Made by a program: the position numbers and the translations under genes
Notes under the pieces: generated by a model
The model's input: the letters and a program-made list of their open reading frames with translations, nothing else
Told to the model about the DNA's origin: nothing
Database searches by the model: none
Shown here: piece by piece, positions 9,020 to 18,240 of the stretch
How positions within the stretch are numbered: the stretch's first letter is position 1
Layout of the letters: every line of letters begins with the position of its first letter
Source: Nguyenibacter vanlangensis
Lineage (GTDB): Bacteria; Pseudomonadota; Alphaproteobacteria; Acetobacterales; Acetobacteraceae
DNA: 64,000 bases
Direction of reading: 5' to 3'
NCBI RefSeq assembly: GCF_038719015.1
Contig: NZ_CP152276.1
Location: 2,671,001-2,735,000, forward strand

Positions 9020-9973
9020 CTACAGGCTGGTCAGCCAGATGAAGGCGCCCATGGTAAGCACGGACAGCATGGTGGTGAAGAATAGCACGGAGGCCATCTC
9101 CCGCTCGGCCACGCGATATTGCACGGCCAGCATCACCGCGATCGAGGCGGTCGGGATGGCCATGGTGACGACGCTCTCCTGCCGCAGCGCGGGCGACAGC
9201 CCCAGGACGAGGGCCGTCCCCCAGGTGATCGCCGGCATCAGCACGTTCTTGGCGAAGACGGCGCGGAACACCTGTCCGTCCCACATCACCTGGCGCGAGA
9301 ACAGGATGATGCCCGATGCGAACAGAGCGACGCCGCCGGTGGATTGGCCCAGCAGCGTCAGCGAGCCACGAAGCGCGTGCGGCAGCGAGAGCCCGCACAA
9401 CACCAGCAGCAGGGCCGCGAGCGGCGCCCACACGACCGGCTCCTTGCACGCATGGACCCCATAGTCGACGAAATTGCCGCCCTTGGGCGCATTCGCGGCC
9501 GTGTCGTCCGTCGCCTGGGCACCGGCGACCAGGAAGATGAGGGTCAGCGGCACCTGCACGAGATTCATCAACAGGCTCGCGATCGCGATCGGCACTGCGC
9601 TCGCGGGTCCGAAGATATGGCCCAGCACCGGCACGCCGACGAAAGGAACGGCCGGCCCGCTGATGGCCAGTGCCTCCAGCGCAGCCACGCCGATGGGGCG
9701 ATGGAACAGATAGCGGGCGAAGCCCAGCACGACGCCGTAGCTGCCGACCATCCCGAGCGTGATGACGAAGAGCAAGGGTCCTGCGGAGAGAACCTGATCG
9801 CGCGGCGTCGCCATGATGCCGGCGAACAGATTCAGCGGCAGAGCGTAGAGCATCACCATCCGGTTGAGGATGGCCGCCTGATCGCCACTGAAATTCCGAT
9901 CCCATCCCGCGAGATAGCCCAGAAGAAGCGTCACGACGATCGGCAGCAGGGCTTCTACGATGGTCGAACTCAT
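9020..9973 (-). CDS. AEC-family transporter (malonate/auxin-efflux-carrier type)
   Basis: The 317-residue protein starts at the ATG at 9973 (MSSTIVEALLP). It has about ten hydrophobic helices arranged in two halves around a charged cytoplasmic loop, as in the auxin efflux carrier family that includes malonate carriers. The LNRMVMLYALPLNLFAGI and AISGPAVPFVGVPVLG segments are typical. It is the first gene ahead of the ThDP enzyme and the dehydrogenase. A related carrier (10603-11574) belongs to the citrate lyase operon, so a carboxylate substrate is a reasonable guess. Confidence 0.85.
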   Translation of the reverse strand: MSSTIVEALLPIVVTLLLGYLAGWDRNFSGDQAAILNRMVMLYALPLNLFAGIMATPRDQVLSAGPLLFVITLGMVGSYGVVLGFARYLFHRPIGVAALEALAISGPAVPFVGVPVLGHIFGPASAVPIAIASLLMNLVQVPLTLIFLVAGAQATDDTAANAPKGGNFVDYGVHACKEPVVWAPLAALLLVLCGLSLPHALRGSLTLLGQSTGGVALFASGIILFSRQVMWDGQVFRAVFAKNVLMPAITWGTALVLGLSPALRQESVVTMAIPTASIAVMLAVQYRVAEREMASVLFFTTMLSVLTMGAFIWLTSL

Positions 9974-10028
9974 GGATGCGGCGGCCTTTCGAGCACGGAA
10001 CGGAGAGGTGGGCGGCACGCGGGACTCG

Positions 10029-10415
10029 TCATAGCAGGGCCGTCGCCTTGAAGCCGATCACGCTCGCGTTGCGGATATGGGTCGAGCCGCCTGGATGAAC
10101 GACATATTCGTATTCCGGCTGAAACAGCATGCCCCGCCACACCGCCGCGCCATAATAGACTTCCATGATTCCCTCATCGGATTGCGGTCCCATCAGGCCG
10201 GCACCGGGGCTGAGGCCGGCGGCTTCGCGTAGTTCCTCGCCCCGACGCAGAGCGAAGCTGAACGTGTAATGCGAGAATACGATGCCTAACCGGTCATGAT
10301 CCCGACCCGGCACGACGCTCGGCGCCGTGAGGCCGATGAATTCCTGCTCATGAAACACGCTGATCGACGCGTTATTATAAATAAAACCGCCGAACAGGAT
10401 GCCGCCGCTCGTCAT
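10029..10415 (-). pseudogene. OprB-type porin, C-terminal fragment
   Basis: The 128 residues match the last quarter of the complete porin at 19354-20940, including RRGEE, GLSPG, GPQSD, the EYEYVVHPGGS segment and the final VIGFK strand. There is no signal peptide and the first 400 residues are missing. The reading starts abruptly near 10415 without a clear ribosome site. It is a broken paralogue left behind the citrate lyase operon. Confidence 0.8.
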
Positions 10416-10602
10416 CGAGCTCTATATCTACCTGATGGGCCTCGCGGTCCATAACGAACCCCTCTTCTATTAGATACTGCGCGCGGGTGATTTCAGTCGA
10501 GCCATCGTGATCTCATTAGGTTCTCGCAAACCCATGAATCATAACCAAGTGAAATCACACAACTTATTTTCGGTGAGACACTCAATTAACAAGAGCAACC
10601 CA

Positions 10603-11574
10603 TCAATGTGTCAGTGCGATGAATGCGCCTACGGTTAATGGCGACATAATTGTGCTTATCAGGAGAATCGACGGGGCGGATTCCTCGGCCACACCATATT
10701 CCAGCGCCAACATCACGATGATTGGCATGGCGGGGATAGCCATGGTGATTACAGCCTGAGAAATGATGCCGCGATCTATGCCGAGCCAGAAAAGGCAACC
10801 AAAAACCAATCCCGGCTGTACAATGTTCTTGAGAAAAACAAAAAGCAAAGTGTATAGATCGATTTTGACCTTGTAGGCAGCCAGCACAATACCCGCCGCA
10901 AAAAGCGCAACACCCGCAGAGGACCCTCCCAGAAGAAGAAGCGACTTCCCGACGAGAGGCGGCACGGGGATGCCGACCACCACGATGATCGTACCGAGAA
11001 AGGGCGCCCAAACCAGCGGTTTTTTGCACGTTTCCTTGATTTGCGCCACGAGTATTTCCCTGGGTCTGCCTGGAACGCTCTGGCGAGATCCTTCGGGTAG
11101 GTTAATGGCTTTCTCGCCCTTACCTAGTGTCAGGAGAAAAATTGTGAGCGGCACGACCGTCACATTGATGACAATGCTGGCGACAGCGATCGGAATAGCG
11201 CTGCTAGACCCGAAGACGCCGCCAAGGATAGCGGGACCGAAAAACGGTACCGCAGGGCCCGCCGCGGTTACCGCGCCCAAAGCACTCGTGCTCACCGTCA
11301 AGCGAAAGGCTAGACGACACAACATATACACCAATGCATACATGCCGATGATGCCAATCAGAATAGCGATAACGAGTGGAACGCTCTTGAGCAGATAGGC
11401 CCGCGATGTGCTGATTGTCCCGGCAAATATAGAAAGCGGAACGGCGTAAGTGATCACCATGCGGTTCAGAGTGCCGGCTTCCTTGCCGGTGAAGTCATGA
11501 TGCCACGCAGCCACAAAACCCAGGCACAGCGTCACGACGATAGGAATCGTCGTGCTCAAAATCGTCAGTATCAT
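10603..11574 (-). CDS. AEC-family transporter of the citrate lyase operon
   Basis: The 323-residue membrane protein has about ten helices and is related to the carrier at 9020-9973 (shared LNRMV, AVPLSIFAG, AAGPAVPFFGPAILG and VITMAIPAMPIIVML segments). It is the last gene of the citrate lyase operon, 61 bp after citG. Citrate lyase operons elsewhere usually carry CitT, CitS or CitM-type carriers. Here an AEC carrier occupies that position, so citrate or a related di- or tricarboxylate is the likely substrate. Direction and coupling cannot be read from sequence. Confidence 0.85.
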   Translation of the reverse strand: MILTILSTTIPIVVTLCLGFVAAWHHDFTGKEAGTLNRMVITYAVPLSIFAGTISTSRAYLLKSVPLVIAILIGIIGMYALVYMLCRLAFRLTVSTSALGAVTAAGPAVPFFGPAILGGVFGSSSAIPIAVASIVINVTVVPLTIFLLTLGKGEKAINLPEGSRQSVPGRPREILVAQIKETCKKPLVWAPFLGTIIVVVGIPVPPLVGKSLLLLGGSSAGVALFAAGIVLAAYKVKIDLYTLLFVFLKNIVQPGLVFGCLFWLGIDRGIISQAVITMAIPAMPIIVMLALEYGVAEESAPSILLISTIMSPLTVGAFIALTH

Positions 11575-11635
11575 GAGAAATCATCGCCTTTCTTATGGAT
11601 TCAAAGCCCATCTGTTAACTTTTTCGGCAATTTGC

Positions 11636-12562
11636 CTAGGTATTTACAATTCTATTCATTTTTTTACAAAAATGTCGATCGACGCATTCAAGAGTCCAAA
11701 TTTTTGATGCCGGAAGTTGCGCAAGAAACCAGGTTACCGCAAGTAGATCAGCACTCCCTCCTGGACTTAGATTGCGGGCTATGAGGGCATCGTCAAAGAG
11801 ACAGAGCTTATCCAGAAGATCGGATGCAGGTTTCGGGTTCTGTAAAAGCAGGTTCGACGCGTAGTCCCTAACGAACGTAAGGCCGTCAACACCGCCCCGA
11901 GATACAAGGTTGGTATCCGCATTGAAGGCGAGCAACTCCAGGAGTACTCGCATGAGTGCGTGATTTTCACAGTCGCCTTGCTGGAGTAGATCATCATAAA
12001 TCGGGAGTGCGAGTCTACGGACCGTCGCAAAGCCCGACTCTGCCTCACCACGTGCGCCGGAAAGACCGTAGCGTCTGTAAACCCGCTCGCCCGCTGTCCG
12101 GGTGCGTCCGGCGTTCCCCAGCTCACGCCCCACGATACCGTGACAGAAGTCGGCAACCATGAAACACAGGTTTTCTCGTGTAATGTCGATCCTAAGAGCC
12201 TCGGCACGCCCCGCGGCGACCGAAAGCAACCCCAAGGCGAAAATCGCTCCCTTGTGGGTATTGATCCCACCTGTCGCCGCGAACATGGCCGTCTCGCACT
12301 CAAAACCAATGGGCCGAATAAGCGCCAGACATTCACCTGGCGCTATTGTTGCATTCGACGCTCCCCACTCGAAAAATCGCAGGAACCAAGGAGAAATAGC
12401 GTTGATGCTTCTGATGAAGGTTTGAAGTGTCATATCGTTATGAGCGCCGCTATTGCGCCGATCCACTAATCCGGGTTTCGGTGTTAAAAACAGTTCAGTC
12501 AGAAGTGCGCGTTCCGCGTTGCAACGAATCCTCACTGCCAATTTTTCGTTACTGTGGGACAT
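11636..12562 (-). CDS. citG: Triphosphoribosyl-dephospho-CoA synthase
   Basis: The 308-residue protein carries the CitG/MdcB hallmark LTPKPGLVDRRNSGAHNDM near the N-terminus and HKGAIFALGLL further on. The enzyme makes the precursor of the citrate lyase prosthetic group from ATP and dephospho-CoA. I prefer the ATG at 12562. A TTG at 12583 in the same frame would overlap the citX stop by 4 bp and is possible. It sits between citX and a carrier gene in the cit operon. Confidence 0.9.
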   Translation of the reverse strand: MSHSNEKLAVRIRCNAERALLTELFLTPKPGLVDRRNSGAHNDMTLQTFIRSINAISPWFLRFFEWGASNATIAPGECLALIRPIGFECETAMFAATGGINTHKGAIFALGLLSVAAGRAEALRIDITRENLCFMVADFCHGIVGRELGNAGRTRTAGERVYRRYGLSGARGEAESGFATVRRLALPIYDDLLQQGDCENHALMRVLLELLAFNADTNLVSRGGVDGLTFVRDYASNLLLQNPKPASDLLDKLCLFDDALIARNLSPGGSADLLAVTWFLAQLPASKIWTLECVDRHFCKKMNRIVNT

Positions 12563-12579
12563 CGTACCGAGTCTTTCTA

Positions 12580-13134
12580 TCAAAGGATAACGACATCGGC
12601 GTTATCGATGATCCGCTTTACGGCGTTTGTTAATGATACCAATGAATGTTTGCGCGAACGCCCACATTCAAAAGCGGGTGCATTGCAGACAAGACACTTC
12701 CTTCCGTCGAATCCTGACTCCTTACGTGACAGAGATTGTCCATCCGCCCCTATAACGTCGAGATCCCATAGTCTTCCCAGTGGCATGGTGTTCTCCAGGA
12801 AGACAAGATGCGATTTCAGGGCGCGGATATCGGCGTCGAATACGTATAATGCTTCAGGTCCGGTTTCCAGAAAGGTGACGGCACGATAACGACACGGCCA
12901 TCCATATTGTTTTTGGGCGGCTTCGACCGCGGCAATTGCTCCTTGGAAAACCGTCCTCAATCGCGAACTGTCCTTCACTGGTCCGGGGGCGACAAGCGTT
13001 ATAGACACAACCGCCTTGCCAAAGCGCGCTCGCACCTGAGCCTGCCGGATCGCCCTTTGCTCACGTGCGTCAAGAATTTGCTCAAGACTTACCCTGTTAT
13101 CGGCCGCCCCCATGATCAAATCGCACTCAATCAA
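12580..13134 (-). CDS. citX: Holo-citrate lyase synthase (prosthetic group transferase)
   Basis: The 184-residue protein has the CitX signature GRLWDLDV and the C-terminal RKCLVCNAPAFECGRSRKHS segment. The enzyme attaches the triphosphoribosyl-dephospho-CoA-derived group to the serine of CitD. The start overlaps the citF stop by 4 bp, indicating translational coupling. Gene order citC-D-E-F-X-G is that of enterobacterial citrate lyase operons. Confidence 0.9.
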   Translation of the reverse strand: MIECDLIMGAADNRVSLEQILDAREQRAIRQAQVRARFGKAVVSITLVAPGPVKDSSRLRTVFQGAIAAVEAAQKQYGWPCRYRAVTFLETGPEALYVFDADIRALKSHLVFLENTMPLGRLWDLDVIGADGQSLSRKESGFDGRKCLVCNAPAFECGRSRKHSLVSLTNAVKRIIDNADVVIL

Positions 13135-14651
13135 CAGGCGATTTTTCGAACAACATCAATGACTGTGCCGTCACGGAAGCGAACGATACCGACAATTTTA
13201 TCCGAAAATTCAAGTGGCTCGGGAATACCGGTAAGCGCTATCCCCTTTTCGTACAGTTGCTGGATTGTATAGACTGGCAACCCAGCATCTTTCAGTCTCT
13301 GGGCTACGTCAGCGCGCGCCGGGTTGACCGCAATACCTTGATCCGTGACCAGAACATCAATGCATTCGCCGGGAGTAACAAGCGTCGTGACTTTCTGAAT
13401 GATCGTCGGAATTCGGCTGCGCACCAACGGGGCGACGACGATTGTCAGATTGGCACCGGCGGCGACATCGCAATGGCCGCCGGACGCTCCGCGCATCACG
13501 CCATCTCCGCCCGTCAGAACATTAACATTGAATTCCAGATCGATTTCGAGCGCGCTCAGAACGACAACGTCTACATGATCGACATACGCGGCCTTCGATG
13601 TCGGATTGGCATATTCGCTGGCCGAGATTTCGACATGTGTGGGAGAAGTTCGCAACGATTCGGCGGCGTCCGCGTCGAACGACTGCACATCGACTAGAAC
13701 CTTGACGAGGCCCTTCTTATGCAGATCGACAATTTCTCCGGTAATTCCCCCCAAGGCAAAACTTGCTTTTATCCCACTTTCCTGCATCTTCGCTTCAAGG
13801 CAGCGTGTCGTCGCCGTCGAGGCCCCTCCAGACCCGGTTTGCAAGGAAAATCCGTCCTTGAAATAGCCGGAGTGTTCGATAACGTCTGCGGCGTATCTCG
13901 CAATAAGAAGATCCCGCGGGTTTCGTGTGATCCGCGCGGCACCGACGCTGATCAGCTCTGGATCACCTACCTGCTTTACCTTTACGACAGCATCAACGTG
14001 AACTTGCGACAAGCTCGCGGGACAATTTGGAAATTCGACAATTTCCTCGGTCATTACGACAACATAGCGCGCGAACTCCGCGTCAACTTTTGCATAACCG
14101 AGTGAGCCGCAATTGAGCTTGCCATGTGCCCCATTTGCATTCCCAAATTCGTCCGCGCAGGCCACGCCCAGGAACGCCACGTCTATCTTCAACTCGCCGG
14201 TCTGAATCAGATGCGCGCGACCGCCATGCGAATGGATCTGCACAGGATGCGCCATCAGGCCGCTAGATATCGCCTCGGCGAGCTCACCACGAAGGCCGGA
14301 CGTGAAAATCCGAGTGATGACACCACTTTTTATGTGCGCGATTAGCGGATCATGGCAGTTCAACAAAGAGCTGGACGCAAGAGTGAGATTACTAAATCCC
14401 ATTTTCGCTAGGGTATCCACCACTTGGAGAACAATCTTGTCGCCCTCGCGGAACGCGTGATGGAACGAAATCGTCATTCCGTCCTTCAGTCCCGATCTCT
14501 TAATGGCATCTTCCAAGCTCCCACAGATCTTGCGGTGAAGTTTTTGTTCACTGTCATCCAGATACGGGGTGACGGCGGTAGCACCTGCGTATTCCCGAAA
14601 GGCGGGTCCATCTGGAATCTGAACCGCCAATGCCTCGATTATACCAACCAT
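13131..14651 (-). CDS. citF: Citrate lyase alpha subunit (citrate:ACP transferase)
   Basis: The 506-residue protein is full length for CitF. It carries SFHHAFREGDKIVLQVVD, HSHGGRAHLIQTGE, the glycine-rich TGSGGASTATTRCLEA and the ending GIAVNPARADV. The alpha subunit swaps acetyl for citryl on the acyl carrier subunit. I place the start at 14651 because a strong ribosome site (AAAGGAGCAGGAA) lies just ahead; an open extension to 14696 would overlap citE. It follows citE by 28 bp. Confidence 0.95.
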   Translation of the reverse strand: MVGIIEALAVQIPDGPAFREYAGATAVTPYLDDSEQKLHRKICGSLEDAIKRSGLKDGMTISFHHAFREGDKIVLQVVDTLAKMGFSNLTLASSSLLNCHDPLIAHIKSGVITRIFTSGLRGELAEAISSGLMAHPVQIHSHGGRAHLIQTGELKIDVAFLGVACADEFGNANGAHGKLNCGSLGYAKVDAEFARYVVVMTEEIVEFPNCPASLSQVHVDAVVKVKQVGDPELISVGAARITRNPRDLLIARYAADVIEHSGYFKDGFSLQTGSGGASTATTRCLEAKMQESGIKASFALGGITGEIVDLHKKGLVKVLVDVQSFDADAAESLRTSPTHVEISASEYANPTSKAAYVDHVDVVVLSALEIDLEFNVNVLTGGDGVMRGASGGHCDVAAGANLTIVVAPLVRSRIPTIIQKVTTLVTPGECIDVLVTDQGIAVNPARADVAQRLKDAGLPVYTIQQLYEKGIALTGIPEPLEFSDKIVGIVRFRDGTVIDVVRKIAC

Positions 14652-14679
14652 TTCCTGCTCCTTTGTCCTTACACCGAAC

Positions 14680-15546
14680 TCAGACAGCCACCGCACGTTG
14701 AAGAACGGCTTCGGCCTCGTGAATCACCGGCGGATCAATCATCTTGCCATCGAGCGAAACGACTCCCAGCCCCCTTGCCTGCGCCTGCGATGCCGCGGCG
14801 AGAACGCGCTTCGCATAGTCAAGCTCCGCCACCGTGGGTGCATACGCCTTGTGCAAGAGAGCGATCTGTCGAGGATGGATCAGTGACTTGCCATTGAATC
14901 CCAGCTGCTTGGCAATCATTACCTCGCGCAGAAATCCCTCATCATCATCCACATTTCCGTAAGCGACATCATACGCGGCTATGTGAGCGGCGCGAGCCGC
15001 GTGAAGGACAGCGGCTCTCGCGTAAAAGAGCTCGGGTTCCGAACCGCCACTCCGCTTCGTCTGCATATCGACAAGATAATCGAACCCGGCAATCGCAATC
15101 GCCATCATCCGGGGAGACGCGGTCGCGATGCTTACCGCGTTGACGACGCCGGAGGCCGACTCGATCGCGGCCATCAGCTTCGTTTCACCGAGAGGCCGCC
15201 CGGCCGCCTTTTCGATCGCCGCGACATGGGATTCTATCTCGCGAATGTTATCCGCACTTTCCGTCTTGGGAAGGCGGATAACGTCGGCGCGACCGCGAAC
15301 CGCCGCTTCGAGGTCTTCTCGCCAGAACGCTGTATCCAAACCGTTGATTCGGACTACTCTCTCAATGTCACGGTAAGCTGGATGCAGCAATGTCTGAAAA
15401 ACGAGTAGTCTTGCTGTGTCCTTTTCCCCTATGGCAACGGCGTCCTCAAGATCGAACATCACCGAATCCGGCTTGTAAATAAAAGACGTGCTCAGCATAC
15501 TGGCATTAGAGCCCGGCACGAACATCATGCTCCGTCGAAGTTTCAT
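14680..15546 (-). CDS. citE: Citrate lyase beta subunit (citryl-ACP lyase)
   Basis: The 288-residue HpcH/HpaI-fold lyase begins [18 protein letters not shown] and contains [28 protein letters not shown], and [17 protein letters not shown] with the metal-binding glutamate. It cleaves citryl-ACP to oxaloacetate and acetyl-ACP using Mg2+. The start overlaps the end of citD by 4 bp. Confidence 0.95.
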   Translation of the reverse strand: MKLRRSMMFVPGSNASMLSTSFIYKPDSVMFDLEDAVAIGEKDTARLLVFQTLLHPAYRDIERVVRINGLDTAFWREDLEAAVRGRADVIRLPKTESADNIREIESHVAAIEKAAGRPLGETKLMAAIESASGVVNAVSIATASPRMMAIAIAGFDYLVDMQTKRSGGSEPELFYARAAVLHAARAAHIAAYDVAYGNVDDDEGFLREVMIAKQLGFNGKSLIHPRQIALLHKAYAPTVAELDYAKRVLAAASQAQARGLGVVSLDGKMIDPPVIHEAEAVLQRAVAV

Positions 15547-15839
15547 GACAGCTTCTCCATCGGAACTTCTGGGGCTTCAGCGCCACGAAGGATAGCCGCC
15601 TGTACACGTGCCTTAATGACACAATCAAGTGCGCCCTTATCTTCGATTTCGATGGATACCGAACTCACTAAGAACGTCTCCAGTGTTTTAGAAACGGTCT
15701 CGCGGATTTGCTTTCCAAATCGCTTTTCCACAGCGCTGCGAATCACGATGTCTATCACCGATCCATCACCAGGTGAAACTTTGACGAGCAAGTCACTTGA
15801 TTCCAGTGTCCCCGCCACTGCGGGCTTGACAATTTTCAT
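15543..15839 (-). CDS. citD: Citrate lyase acyl carrier protein (gamma subunit)
   Basis: The 98-residue protein matches CitD in length and sequence ([16 protein letters not shown] at the N-terminus). Ser14 is the expected site for the covalently bound prosthetic group. It overlaps citC by 4 bp on one side and citE by 4 bp on the other, so the three genes should be translated together. Confidence 0.94.
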   Translation of the reverse strand: MKIVKPAVAGTLESSDLLVKVSPGDGSVIDIVIRSAVEKRFGKQIRETVSKTLETFLVSSVSIEIEDKGALDCVIKARVQAAILRGAEAPEVPMEKLS

Positions 15840-16900
15840 TTCACCACCTCTTTCGTTGACGCAACGTCATGCGCGCGTCCGTATTTCTGCCTGAGAAATT
15901 CGAGAGTCGTATTCGGGACCATGCGCGCAATTCTGGCAAAATTGCCGCTATGTATCAGCTCCCTGACTTCGCTGGCCGAAATCGCCTCGCCATCGACCGA
16001 TATCCTCGGAATCTCAACGACATCAATGTCGGGCCCCAAACCAGCATCGCCCTGCAACCACATCCGCATCTGGGTATTGTAATGCCGGGTGGTCGCATCA
16101 AACGGCTCCGTGCCGACGAAGCGATGAGTAATACCCAAGGCGGGTCCGATATATTCCCGAAATAGAAGAAGATCTACCGCCGCCCATCCCCGATCGACCT
16201 GCGCTTTGTCCTTCAGGAAATATCCGGGAAAGGTCGCCCGAGAAACGATATAGTTGGAGCCTTCCTGTATAGTAACATTTTTAATGTCCGCCAGCCCCGC
16301 GACAACAAGCATATGGCGTTCGGCATAGGAGAACATCGACGCCTCTTCCCGCACAAGAAATACGTGAAGCCAATCACATTTCTTAGCGGCCTGTATAGCC
16401 AAGCTGCGATGACCAAGCGTAAACGGATTGGCGTTCATGACAATCGCCCCGATTGTCTTTCCTGGTCGTCGGTCCCGGCACACCTTGCGGCAATAATTCC
16501 CAATCGCCACCGAGCTGTTTTCCATGAGCATGACCATGTCAGGGACTTCAACCAATGGGTAGAATCCCCATCCACGAAAGAAAAGACGGTTCTTCGGCGA
16601 GGAATAAAGAAACAGATCAAACACCCCGCGTGACGCCGCAACCTCTATGATCCGACTTCCTAGCGTCAAGCTAATCTTTTCTCCACGCAATCCAGAGTCG
16701 ATAGCCACGCATTTGATCGTCGCATGATCCAAGCCTGCACATGCGACCAAGCCGCTCTGGTTTTCACGTCGACCGACAACGAATACTTCAACCTGATCAT
16801 CCATATCAAGATCATTGTCGTTGAGAAATCGACGAATTTCGTCGATTTCTTCAGTATCGACGTCGTTATACACGCAATAGAATGCAACATTCTCAATCAC
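15836..16900 (-). CDS. citC: [Citrate (pro-3S)-lyase] ligase
   Basis: The 354-residue enzyme activates citrate lyase by acetylating its prosthetic thiol with ATP and acetate. An N-terminal GNAT-like region precedes a nucleotidyltransferase domain with MNANPFTLGHRSLA, whose TLGH motif is the adenylyl-transfer site. It is the first of the six classical cit genes and lies 78 bp after the extra HpcH/HpaI lyase gene. Confidence 0.94.
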   Translation of the reverse strand: MIENVAFYCVYNDVDTEEIDEIRRFLNDNDLDMDDQVEVFVVGRRENQSGLVACAGLDHATIKCVAIDSGLRGEKISLTLGSRIIEVAASRGVFDLFLYSSPKNRLFFRGWGFYPLVEVPDMVMLMENSSVAIGNYCRKVCRDRRPGKTIGAIVMNANPFTLGHRSLAIQAAKKCDWLHVFLVREEASMFSYAERHMLVVAGLADIKNVTIQEGSNYIVSRATFPGYFLKDKAQVDRGWAAVDLLLFREYIGPALGITHRFVGTEPFDATTRHYNTQMRMWLQGDAGLGPDIDVVEIPRISVDGEAISASEVRELIHSGNFARIARMVPNTTLEFLRQKYGRAHDVASTKEVVK

Positions 16901-16978
16901 ATTTCACTCCACCCGTGAAAACGAGAAATAAATTCAGGACTGCAATCTGTACATCTACGATACCCAAGCGATAGCAAG

Positions 16979-17722
16979 CTATTCAGCGGCAAAGATTGCA
17001 TTGACGGTGGCAATCTGCTCGACATGTAACGCAGCCTTTGCAGTCATGCCTAGCTTGCGACTTCCGGCTGCTTCCGTCGCCAGCCCAGCCTCGTCGGATT
17101 TAAAATACGGCACGTCGATCGCCGCGATGGAACGCGTCGCCGCCGCCGCGACGATGCACGAGCGGGCGCAAAGCAGGCTCTCCCACGAGCCATCGGCATG
17201 CAGGTCCCGCGCCAGATCGCCCCCCCCGAGGAAGAGTGCGCTGACACGCTCATGGGAGTTGGCGATCCGTTCGGCCGCGAACAGGGCTCGCGCCAACTCC
17301 ACCATGGGAATGATGCCGATCGTTGAAAGCGGCCCATCAAGAATATCGGCGACGACGCCTACCTCATCCGGTGTCCTGCATAAGGGAATAATGATGGCAT
17401 CAGGCTTATACTCAGCCCCATGAAGCGCAATCAGATCCTTTAAGCCGATAACTGATCTTGGGCTGTTGATCCGGACGATTCGAACTGGATTTCCCTCGAC
17501 AGAGCGAGCGAGCCAAGCTATGGCGGCGCGGCGAGCCTTATCCTTGTCGGCCAGCGGAACGGTCGACTCCAGATCAAGAATGACACCATCGCCGAGATAG
17601 CCGGTCTCGTAGCGCTCCGGATGCGAGGCAGGGGTCAACAAAAAGCTCCGGCAGGCTCGCAACCGAGCCTGTAACGATACCACCTCGCTGCTTTGCGGAC
17701 GGCAAGGAACACTTGAATTCAT
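16979..17722 (-). CDS. HpcH/HpaI aldolase/citrate lyase family protein
   Basis: The 247-residue protein is a second CitE-fold lyase with LDLESTVPLADKDKARRA, RIVRINSPRS and IIPMVELARALFAAERIA. The start at 17722 has GGAG nine bases ahead; an upstream TTG at 17737 is less likely. It leads the citrate lyase operon. It is too divergent from citE to be a recent copy and may act on another acyl-CoA or acyl-ACP such as citramalyl- or malyl-CoA. I cannot assign its substrate. Confidence 0.82.
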   Translation of the reverse strand: MNSSVPCRPQSSEVVSLQARLRACRSFLLTPASHPERYETGYLGDGVILDLESTVPLADKDKARRAAIAWLARSVEGNPVRIVRINSPRSVIGLKDLIALHGAEYKPDAIIIPLCRTPDEVGVVADILDGPLSTIGIIPMVELARALFAAERIANSHERVSALFLGGGDLARDLHADGSWESLLCARSCIVAAAATRSIAAIDVPYFKSDEAGLATEAAGSRKLGMTAKAALHVEQIATVNAIFAAE

Positions 17723-18141
17723 CGCAAACAACTCCAAAATATAATAATAGCGCGAGAATTACCGTACATCGTCCAAAGACAAAACTATATGGCACTGATG
17801 TCAGCATAAAATCGCTGTATAAGCCGATGGCATTAACATGGCGAGCCCCTAAGATAAGGCGCTAAGGAAGCGCCATTGAACGCATGAACTGAACGCCGAT
17901 CCCATCTGCCGGAAAATTCTCTCGCTCCGATCTCGTTCCATACCTTCCATTTAATTCCCGCCGTGTCATTGACGGGCGTCACGCGCCGTAAAAATTATGG
18001 CAGGTTGCCGCTTGTCCCCGCCCGGTGAGCTGGAACTCGGTTTTCCGCGATATCACAGACCGTTGGATTACGTCCAAATGAACCCTCTCGATAGCGTCGC
18101 ACAGTCCGGCATCGCGCCGCTCGCGGGGCGGCAATCGCTAT
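17723..18141. other. Intergenic stretch upstream of the citrate lyase operon
   Basis: No convincing gene is seen in these 419 bases. The part nearest 17722 is AT-rich and should hold the operon promoter. The farther part contains the palindrome-like TGACGGGCGTCA (17970-17981), a near match of which recurs at 18882-18893. Confidence 0.5.
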
Positions 18142-18207
18142 GGGTCGCCAGCACGCACGGCATGCTCATACCAGGTCGACGGGGCATACCGTGCGTGCTG
18201 GCGACCC
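18142..18207. repeat. Long inverted repeat (24-bp arms, one mismatch)
   Basis: The left arm 18142-18165 and right arm 18184-18207 pair over 24 bases with one mismatch around an 18-base loop; the arm core is GGGTCGCCAGCACGCACGG. There is no T tract on either strand, so a rho-independent terminator is unlikely. It may be the end of a lost mobile element. Confidence 0.75.
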
Positions 18208-18240
18208 CATACTTCCGGCGGTGCTGGTACATGAAGGCGA

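Noticed and set aside
8994..9905. Apparent N-terminal extension of the acetolactate-synthase-like protein to 857 residues
   Set aside because: The extension lies within the AEC carrier gene in another frame and is low complexity; the ATG at 8993 has a ribosome site and fits the family.
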